DNA from: an uncultured Collinsella sp.
GTDB lineage: Bacteria > Actinomycetota > Coriobacteriia > Coriobacteriales > Coriobacteriaceae
Assembly (NCBI GenBank): GCA_902482185.1
Contig: CABSZR010000076.1
Location: forward strand, 1 to 6,822
Length of the DNA stretch: 6,822 bases
Direction: 5' to 3'
The notes under the pieces were generated by a model, which did no database searches, was not told the DNA's origin, and saw only the letters and a list, made by a program, of their open reading frames with translations. Shown piece by piece: positions 1 to 3,603 of this stretch (within the stretch, counting starts at the first letter, position 1; each line of letters begins with the position of its first letter). The position numbers and the translations under genes are program-made.

Positions 1-105
1 GGCCCTTGCGGCCTAGTCGCTATTTAGGGCGTCCAAGATTTGGGGCGCGGTTCATGGTGGCGGGCTTTTTGCATGTCGCGCGTGGGATAGAGCGCATGCG
101 AGAGG
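1..105. other. Non-coding edge, no supported gene
   Basis: I see no supported gene here. A plus-strand frame is open from position 3 to a TGA near 146, and a 47-codon minus-strand frame runs 167-24. Neither has a convincing ribosome site or a recognisable protein family. The first 13 bases could form a short GGCC/GGCC hairpin cut by the window edge. The run GGCGGGCTTTTT (60-71) looks like the tail of a terminator, but I cannot find its partner arm. Confidence 0.4.
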
Positions 106-248
106 AAAGCTCGGCTGCTTCGGACGGTTTTGGAGGGGGTGCCTGAGAAGACCGAGATCATGCACATCGCCTAACTGTGGTTTCTTCCATTGTCATCCAT
201 CCGCTACTCAGCAGGTCGTCCCTAAACCGTCCGAAACAGCCGAGTTTT
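106..248. repeat. 25-bp inverted repeat around a 93-bp core (candidate MITE-like element)
   Basis: The arm at 106-130 (core CTCGGCTGCTTCGGACGGTT) is the reverse complement of 224-248 except for one mismatch and one G-T wobble. The core at 131-223 has no gene, and I see no clear target-site duplication outside the arms. The element lies just downstream of the minus-strand LacI gene, so its transcript would enter it. It may be a non-autonomous mobile element, a remnant of an insertion sequence, or a long RNA hairpin acting as a transcript end. The repeat itself is certain; its nature is inferred. Confidence 0.75.
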
Positions 249-310
249 GGAAACCGACTCCCTCGGGGGATAGGCTGAGCATCACGTTGGGACCATTTAC
301 CATCCGCGGT

Positions 311-1321
311 CTAGCTGCTTGCGCGCTGCACGAGCTTGACGGGGACAAGCGTCTCCATCTCGGGCTCCTCGCCGCGCAGCAGGGCGAGTAGGGCCTGACA
401 TCCCTCATGCGCGAGGCGCTCGGGGAAGCGGCGAATGGTGCTGATCTGCGGCGTCGGGATCTGCGCGTACACGGAATCGTCGAAGCCGATGAGGCGGACG
501 TCTTCGGGTACGCGCTTGCCGGCCGCAACGAGCGCCCGCAGCGCACCCACGGCAGCGTGGTCGCTATGGGCAAAGATGCCGTCGACGGGGCACCCTGTGG
601 AGAGGAAGTCGGTCACGAGCTCTTCAGACTCGATGATGCTCGGCTGCTTGCCCGAGACAAACAGCTGGTAGTCGCGGCGCAGCGGCATCCCATGCGCGGC
701 AAGCGCCCGCTCGTAGCCCATCTGGCGTTCGTTTCCGGGGTAGTTGGCCGTAAAACTCGAGATGCTCAGGATGTTCTTGCAGCCGCGCTCGATGAGGTGC
801 TCGGTTGCCATGTAGCCGCCGCCGATGTTGTCGGAACCCACGTGCGGGAAACCGAGGTCGTTTTCGGGCGCGCGGTCGATGCAGACCACGGGAATGCCGT
901 GGGGGACAAATTCGCCGTCGAGCCTGCGCAGGCCTGAGATGCAGATGATGCCATCGGCTTGTTTGCTCGCAAGCGTACGGAAGTAGTCGCGCTCACGAGC
1001 GGGGTCGTTGGCGCTGTTGCAGACAAAGACCGAATAGTCCTCGGTGGCGAGCTCGCGTTCCACATGCAAGGCGATCTTGGAAAAGAAGTCGTTTGAGATA
1101 TCCGGCACGATCATGCCGATGGTCCGGGACTGGGCCACGCGGAGGCTCTTTGCCGCCATGTTCGTGACGTAGCCGTATTCCTCGATGGCGGCTTCCACAC
1201 GCTTGCGGGTGTCTTCGGAAAAACGGCCACTGCCGTTGATGACGTGGGAGACCGTGGCGACGGACACGCCGGCCGCTACGGCAATCTGGCGCATGGACGA
1301 GCTCTTGCCGGGTGTGGGCAT
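311..1321 (-). CDS. LacI/GalR-family transcriptional repressor
   Basis: 336-aa DNA-binding regulator of usual family length. Residues about 10-60 form the LacI-type helix-turn-helix and hinge: the recognition region GVSVATVSHVINGSGRFS is typical, followed by a YGYVTN segment and AAKSLR as hinge helix. Residues about 66-330 form the periplasmic-binding-protein-like effector and dimer domain, with family landmarks such as IGMIVPDISNDFF, FAHSDHAAVGAL and IGFDDS. The ATG at 1321 is preceded by AGGAGG (1326-1331) with only 4 nt between; Met10, directly before the helix-turn-helix, is a possible but less likely start. Members usually sense a sugar or related metabolite and repress catabolic genes. 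No such genes are in the window, so ligand and targets are unknown. The promoter region holds a palindromic operator, suggesting autoregulation. Neighbouring pyrE points away from it and there is no sign that they share control. Confidence 0.93.
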   Translation of the reverse strand: MPTPGKSSSMRQIAVAAGVSVATVSHVINGSGRFSEDTRKRVEAAIEEYGYVTNMAAKSLRVAQSRTIGMIVPDISNDFFSKIALHVERELATEDYSVFVCNSANDPARERDYFRTLASKQADGIICISGLRRLDGEFVPHGIPVVCIDRAPENDLGFPHVGSDNIGGGYMATEHLIERGCKNILSISSFTANYPGNERQMGYERALAAHGMPLRRDYQLFVSGKQPSIIESEELVTDFLSTGCPVDGIFAHSDHAAVGALRALVAAGKRVPEDVRLIGFDDSVYAQIPTPQISTIRRFPERLAHEGCQALLALLRGEEPEMETLVPVKLVQRASS

Positions 1322-1344
1322 GGGGCCTCCTGCTGTTTTCGGGT

Positions 1345-1369
1345 GGTTAACAGGTTAACTGAGATTGTA
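1345..1369 (-). promoter_or_regulatory. LacI-gene promoter -10 box with overlapping palindromic operator
   Basis: On the minus strand TACAAT (1364-1369) matches the -10 consensus at five of six positions; no good -35 is visible at 16-18 nt. Transcription would start near 1357. A palindrome, TTAAC-AG-GTTAA (1347-1358, within the duplicated GGTTAAC units at 1345-1351 and 1353-1359), sits on that start point. LacI-family proteins bind such palindromes with their hinge helices at the centre, so the position fits autorepression. The base pattern is directly visible; binding by this particular repressor is inferred. Confidence 0.6.
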
Positions 1370-1687
1370 GCGCATGCGTGATGCCGCGATGGACTCCATT
1401 TGCCCAGCCTATAAACTACGCCGTTGAACAGGCAATATTATCCGTATGGAGGACTTGGGTAACAAAACGCCGCCGTTTACTCGACGGTATGGGACCGCTT
1501 GTCGCCAGCGGCTGCAAGGGCTCTCAGTCCAATGTGGATAAACGTTTAATCTGCAAAGCGTCAAAACATCGGCTCTCAATACGTCAAACGCGAACCCTCA
1601 ACGGAGGAGTGGGGTCGAGAGCGCTGTGGAGGTGCGCAGAGAGCGGTTAATAACACTCCGGAGAGCGATCACATAGAAACAGGGCAG
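1370..1687. other. Intergenic stretch between LacI gene and pyrE leader
   Basis: No gene is supported across these 318 bases. A 31-codon frame at 1446-1541 (ATG to TAA) lacks a good ribosome site, and a 90-codon frame from 1378 has no family features. TTGAAC at 1424-1429 could be a -35 and TATTAT at 1436-1441 a -10, but only 6 nt separate them, so they are not a pair. I could not assign a pyrE promoter with confidence. The main signal is the palindrome at 1539-1548, listed separately. Confidence 0.4.
1539..1548. promoter_or_regulatory. Palindrome TAAACGTTTA, candidate LacI-family operator
   Basis: A perfect 10-bp palindrome with a central CpG, in the context GGATAAACGTTTAATC. AAACGTTT-type centres with CG in the middle are typical of LacI/GalR-family operators. 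It lies about 220 bp upstream of the LacI-family gene's start and about 250 bp upstream of pyrE, so it could be an upstream auxiliary site or belong to an undetected plus-strand promoter. A chance 10-mer palindrome cannot be excluded. Confidence 0.35.
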
Positions 1688-1723
1688 GCACCTCGGCGGC
1701 ATCGGTTCGCTGAGGTGCTTTCT
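1688..1723 (+). terminator. Leader hairpin upstream of pyrE (terminator or attenuator)
   Basis: GCACCTCGGCG (1688-1698) pairs with CGCTGAGGTGC (1708-1718): eleven pairs including one G-T, with a 9-nt loop, followed by TTTCT. It lies about 70 bp before the pyrE start. The short, interrupted T-tract makes it a weak intrinsic terminator. It could end a small upstream transcript or attenuate pyrE. I see no PyrR-type binding loop consensus in the leader, so control by PyrR is not supported. Confidence 0.5.
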
Positions 1724-1748
1724 GGTAAGCTAAGAACCGGATTCACAC

Positions 1749-1785
1749 GCGCCCGTCCAAGCTGGACGCGCCCATTGGAAGGGAG
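1749..1785 (+). promoter_or_regulatory. pyrE 5' hairpin and ribosome binding site
   Basis: GCGC-CC-GTCCA (1749-1759) can pair with TGGAC-GCGC (1763-1771) around a 3-nt loop, giving nine pairs and a CC bulge. Six bases later comes the purine-rich ribosome site GGAAGGGAG (1777-1785), 4 nt before ATG 1790. This ribosome site fixes the pyrE start at 1790 rather than at an upstream in-frame codon at 1715, which would lie inside the leader hairpin. Confidence 0.6.
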
Positions 1786-1789
1786 ACCC

Positions 1790-2473
1790 ATGGAGGCTTA
1801 CAAGCAAGAATTCATCAAGTTCATGGTCGAGTCCGACGTGCTTAAGTTTGGCAGCTTTACGCTCAAGAGCGGGCGTCAGTCCCCGTTCTTCATGAACGCC
1901 GGCGCCTACGTGACGGGCTATCAGCTCAAGAAGCTGGGCGAGTACTACGCTCAGGCCATTCACGACAACTTCGGCGACGATTTTGACGTGCTGTTTGGGC
2001 CTGCCTACAAGGGTATTCCCCTGGCTGTCGTGACCGCCATTGCCTATCACGAACTGTACGGCAAGGAGGTCAAGTACTGCTGCGACCGCAAGGAGGCCAA
2101 GGACCACGGTGCCGACAAGGGCAACCTGCTGGGCTATGAGCCCCAGGACGGCGACCGCGTGATCATGGTCGAGGACGTCACCACCTCCGGCAAGTCCATC
2201 GACGAGACCTATCCCAAGGTTAAAGCCGCTGCCGATGTTGAGATTAAGGGTCTGATCGTCTCCCTCAACCGTATGGAGGTCGGCAAGGGCGGCGTGACCA
2301 CCGCCCAGAAGGAGATCGAGGCCAAGTACGGTTTCCCCGTTGCCTCCATCGTGAGCATGGCCGAGGTCGTCGAGACCCTTTACAACCACGAGATCGACGG
2401 CAAGGTTGTTATCGATGACGAGCTCAAGGCCGCCATCGACGCCTACTACGAGCAGTACGGAGCTCGGGAGTAG
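1790..2473 (+). CDS. pyrE: Orotate phosphoribosyltransferase
   Basis: 227-aa cytoplasmic enzyme joining orotate to PRPP to give orotidine 5'-monophosphate and pyrophosphate, the fifth step of de novo UMP synthesis (EC 2.4.2.10). The N-terminus has the orotate-side signature FGSFTLKSGRQSPFFMNAG (about residues 20-38). FGPAYKGIPLA (about 65-75) is the family loop after the first core strand, CCDRKEAKDHG (about 90-102) holds the lysines of the mobile catalytic loop, and VIMVEDVTTSGKS (about 123-135) is the PRPP-binding motif with paired acidic residues. Length is usual. The start at 1790 is supported by its ribosome site. No other pyr gene is in the window, so it appears to be transcribed alone here, with leader hairpins before it and a strong hairpin 4 nt after its stop. 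Codon choice is strongly G/C-ending, as expected of a well-expressed core gene. Confidence 0.97.
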   Translation: MEAYKQEFIKFMVESDVLKFGSFTLKSGRQSPFFMNAGAYVTGYQLKKLGEYYAQAIHDNFGDDFDVLFGPAYKGIPLAVVTAIAYHELYGKEVKYCCDRKEAKDHGADKGNLLGYEPQDGDRVIMVEDVTTSGKSIDETYPKVKAAADVEIKGLIVSLNRMEVGKGGVTTAQKEIEAKYGFPVASIVSMAEVVETLYNHEIDGKVVIDDELKAAIDAYYEQYGARE

Positions 2474-2476
2474 GTA

Positions 2477-2504
2477 GTTACGCGGGTTTACCAACCCGCG
2501 TAAC
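2477..2504 (+). terminator. Perfect 12-bp hairpin right after pyrE
   Basis: GTTACGCGGGTT (2477-2488) and AACCCGCGTAAC (2493-2504) are perfect reverse complements with a TACC loop, beginning 4 nt after the pyrE stop. No T-tract follows, so it is either a U-less terminator, a pause site or an mRNA-stabilising 3' hairpin. Confidence 0.6.
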
Positions 2505-2517
2505 CAGTTGACGCTGC

Positions 2518-2616
2518 AAGCCCGCCAGAGCGGCAATCTGCCTTTCAGCTTCGGCGGCATGACCAGAAGGTCAATGCCGCCTCGCTTCAAGGCACCTTGC
2601 TCGCTCTGGCGGGCTT
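2518..2616. repeat. 99-nt nested imperfect palindrome
   Basis: The outer arms AAGCCCGCCAGAGCG (2518-2532) and 2602-2616 are perfect 15-bp complements. Inside them, further arms pair in register: GCCTT 2540-2544 with AAGGC 2589-2593, AGC 2547-2549 with GCT 2584-2586, GGCGGCAT 2553-2560 with ATGCCGCC 2574-2581, and GACC 2561-2564 with GGTC 2569-2572 around an AGAA tetraloop. Single-stranded DNA or RNA would fold as one long rod. A plus-strand transcript would leave it into TTTCGCTGACTTTT, so it may act as a terminator; a repeated palindromic element or a small structured RNA is also possible. Confidence 0.75.
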
Positions 2617-2646
2617 TCGCTGACTTTTGCTCTACCTGCGGTGTTG

Positions 2647-2688
2647 GCGGGGTAGCTAATTTAGGATGGGGCTCTTTTAGCTGCCCGC
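2647..2688. repeat. Stem-loop with AGCTAA/TTAGCT arms
   Basis: GGGTAGCTAA (2650-2659) pairs with TTAGCTGCCC (2677-2686), ten pairs with one T-G wobble, around a 17-nt loop. GC at 2647-2648 can add two pairs past a bulge. It is one of a run of palindromes between pyrE and the LuxR remnant; its function is unknown. Confidence 0.5.
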
Positions 2689-2691
2689 AAA

Positions 2692-2749
2692 GTAGTCATT
2701 GGGGACGTTCTTGTTTGACTAGTCGTTTAAGAACGTCCCCAACGACTAC
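2692..2749. repeat. 21-bp inverted repeat abutting the LuxR remnant
   Basis: Positions 2692-2712 and 2729-2749 are reverse complements at 20 of 21 positions, built on TTGGGGACGTTCTT / AAGAACGTCCCCAA. The 16-nt centre contains the palindrome GACTAGTC. The right arm runs into the reading frame of the LuxR remnant and contributes its first codons, and a TAG at 2720-2722 closes that frame just upstream. The structure suggests a REP-like or mobile palindromic element that truncated the gene. Family membership cannot be judged without a genome search. Confidence 0.75.
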
Positions 2750-2929
2750 AAGCTCTCCAACCGCGAGGCCGAGGTTTTGCGTCTGGTTGTGCTGGGCAAA
2801 TCAAACCAAGAGATTGCTGACGAGCTGTTCCTTGCCGTGGACACCGTCAAGACCCACATCCACAACATCTTGGTCAAAACCGAGCAGCAAAACCGCACCA
2901 CGCTCATCCTCCACTTTTGGAAGCGATAA
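2741..2929 (+). pseudogene. LuxR-family regulator, C-terminal HTH remnant
   Basis: The frame from 2741 to TAA 2927-2929 gives 62 residues forming a nearly complete LuxR (GerE) DNA-binding domain. Landmarks are LSNREAEVLRLVVLGKSNQE (scaffold helices), IADELFLAVDTVKTHIHNIL (recognition helix with the family's TVKTH core) and a C-terminal IL-HFWKR tail like that of membrane-bound LuxR regulators of Coriobacteriia. There is no ATG or GTG with a ribosome site before the domain, and an in-frame TAG at 2720-2722 blocks upstream reading. The sensor half is therefore missing, and the fragment starts at the right arm of a 21-bp inverted repeat. The ancestral terminator still follows at 2982-3020. It is unlikely to be translated. 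It differs from both helix-turn-helix domains of the regulator at 5642-6822, so it is not a simple copy of that gene. Confidence 0.85.
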
Positions 2930-2972
2930 CCTGCTAAAAAGGGACAGGTTTATTTTGGCAGGTTTTATCTGG
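2928..2972. repeat. 12-bp inverted repeat with 14-bp tandem duplication
   Basis: AACCTGCTAAAA (2928-2939) is complementary to TTTTGGCAGGTT (2953-2964), with one T-G wobble and a 13-nt loop containing GGGACAGG. The right half is also a tandem direct repeat: CAGGTTTATTTTGG (2945-2958) is followed at once by CAGGTTTTATCTGG (2959-2972), 11 of 14 positions the same. It begins inside the stop codon of the LuxR remnant, so the remnant is flanked by palindromic elements on both sides. Confidence 0.65.
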
Positions 2973-2981
2973 GCAAACGCC

Positions 2982-3020
2982 AACCGCCGCAAGGGAGCTG
3001 CTTTCCCTCGCGGCGGTTTT
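2982..3020 (+). terminator. Strong Rho-independent terminator
   Basis: AACCGCCGC-A-AGGGA (2982-2996) pairs with TCCCT-C-GCGGCGGTT (3004-3018): fourteen pairs, one A-C mismatch, a 7-nt loop, then TTTT (3017-3020). It lies 50 nt past the LuxR remnant's stop and was probably that gene's terminator. On the minus strand no T-run follows the stem, so it should act mainly rightward. Confidence 0.8.
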
Positions 3021-3037
3021 CTGGCTCACGCTTTCTT

Positions 3038-3098
3038 TCGTCTCAATCTGTAACATATGGAGACCAAATCGCCGTCTTACTGTTACAGATCGAGACGA
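3038..3098. repeat. Palindromic repeat unit 1 (TCTCAATCTGTAACA arms, 25-nt loop)
   Basis: The arm 3038-3055, ending TCTCAATCTGTAACA, is complementary to 3081-3098 at 17 of 18 positions. The loop is exactly 25 nt (3056-3080). A further partial half-copy, AGTTACAGA, follows at 3098-3106. The unit lies in the convergent gap between the LuxR remnant and the minus-strand cassette. It contains no gene. Confidence 0.85.
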
Positions 3099-3120
3099 GT
3101 TACAGAACGCGCGTCGAATA

Positions 3121-3177
3121 ATCTCAATCTGTAACAGGTAGAAGCGTTTTTGCCAGTCAGATGTTACAGATTGAGAT
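3121..3177. repeat. Palindromic repeat unit 2 (same arms, 25-nt loop)
   Basis: ATCTCAATCTGTAACA (3121-3136) is a perfect 16-bp complement of TGTTACAGATTGAGAT (3162-3177), again with exactly 25 nt between (3137-3161). It repeats unit 1 with an 81-bp period. The loop sequence is almost unrelated to that of unit 1, while the arms are conserved. That pattern fits a REP/BIME-type element, a double operator, or a recombinase site better than a recent tandem duplication. Confidence 0.85.
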
Positions 3178-3247
3178 AAACGAAGGAGCGGTAGCGTTAA
3201 ACAAGTCCGCCACAAAGTTATTCGGAGAGATCCGATCCTAGAGTTGT

Positions 3248-3601
3248 CTACCAGGTACGATATGTGCACTGATATTTTGTCTCAAACCCGGGCATCCCGT
3301 TGCCGCGTGGGCTTAACGCTGCACCCGTATAGAGAATCGTTTGCCCCGTACGAGAATACGAAGTTTTGAAAGACAGCCTCTTGTATGTCTGGTCGAAACA
3401 ATCAACATTCTCGCTCGGGTGGTTCGCAGTGGAGAACGACTTGTAAGTGTCCAAGACGTCCGCTGTCACAAGACGACAAGGCGCGACAGAACCTGCATCT
3501 GGTTTCGCCGTCGCACAAACGGGAATTGTGACCATCGACAGGGTAAGCATAAAACATGCGAACATTGCCTTCACAAAGTTCTTCGTTACATGGCGTTTCA
3601 T
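3248..3601 (-). CDS. Small secreted protein of exporter cassette, function unknown
   Basis: 117-aa protein with a clear Sec-type signal peptide: a basic start (K2, R3, K7, K11), a hydrophobic core at about 12-28, and an A-T-A cleavage site at 30-32. The predicted mature protein is 85 residues with three cysteines (C42, C68, C112) and ends KYQCTYRTW; it is rich in Ser, Thr and Tyr. I do not recognise the family. Small secreted proteins next to ABC pumps are often bacteriocins or signalling peptides, and lactococcin-972-type proteins share this size, a signal peptide and an aromatic C-terminus, but their internal motifs are not seen here. The ATG is 2 nt after the exporter's TAA, with AAGGAAG (3608-3614) inside the exporter's last codons, so translation is coupled. 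Downstream there is only a weak 5-bp hairpin and then the palindromic repeats. Confidence 0.75.
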   Translation of the reverse strand: MKRHVTKNFVKAMFACFMLTLSMVTIPVCATAKPDAGSVAPCRLVTADVLDTYKSFSTANHPSENVDCFDQTYKRLSFKTSYSRTGQTILYTGAALSPRGNGMPGFETKYQCTYRTW

Positions 3602-3603
3602 GG

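Noticed and set aside
24..167. 47-codon minus-strand frame overlapping the left inverted-repeat arm
   Set aside because: Only a weak AGG at short spacing precedes its ATG, there is no signal or domain, and part of it is repeat sequence. It might be part of a repeated element, which copies elsewhere would show.
407..937. 176-codon plus-strand frame inside the LacI gene
   Set aside because: It lies wholly antisense to a clear repressor gene and has no ribosome site or recognisable domain.
1446..1541. 31-codon frame (ATG-GAG-GAC to TAA) as a pyrE leader peptide
   Set aside because: No ribosome site, no run of regulatory codons, and the nearest hairpin is about 150 nt downstream, too far for coupled attenuation.
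1600..1720. tRNA or SRP/6S-type RNA gene
   Set aside because: The GGTTCG word at 1704-1709 lies in the loop and right arm of a simple hairpin; no cloverleaf or conserved small-RNA core can be drawn.
1730..2590. 286-codon minus-strand open frame opposite pyrE
   Set aside because: It is the antisense shadow of a strongly biased G/C-ending gene; the translation is a low-complexity Leu/Val/Gly run with no family features.
2508..3053. 181-codon plus-strand frame across the palindromic region
   Set aside because: It runs through hairpin arms, the LuxR remnant in the wrong frame and the terminator, so it is composition driven.
3038..3177. CRISPR array
   Set aside because: The repeats alternate in orientation and pair as hairpins; there are only two units, arms of 15-18 bp and no cas genes.
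3222..3235. TCGGA-GAGA-TCCGA hairpin as terminator of the secreted-protein gene
   Set aside because: Only five base pairs and no T-run follow on the minus strand; too weak to call.
3248..3601. Lactococcin-972 family assignment for the small secreted protein
   Set aside because: Size, signal peptide and aromatic C-terminus agree, but I see none of the internal family pattern, and the neighbouring pump is of ABC-2 type. Kept as unknown.
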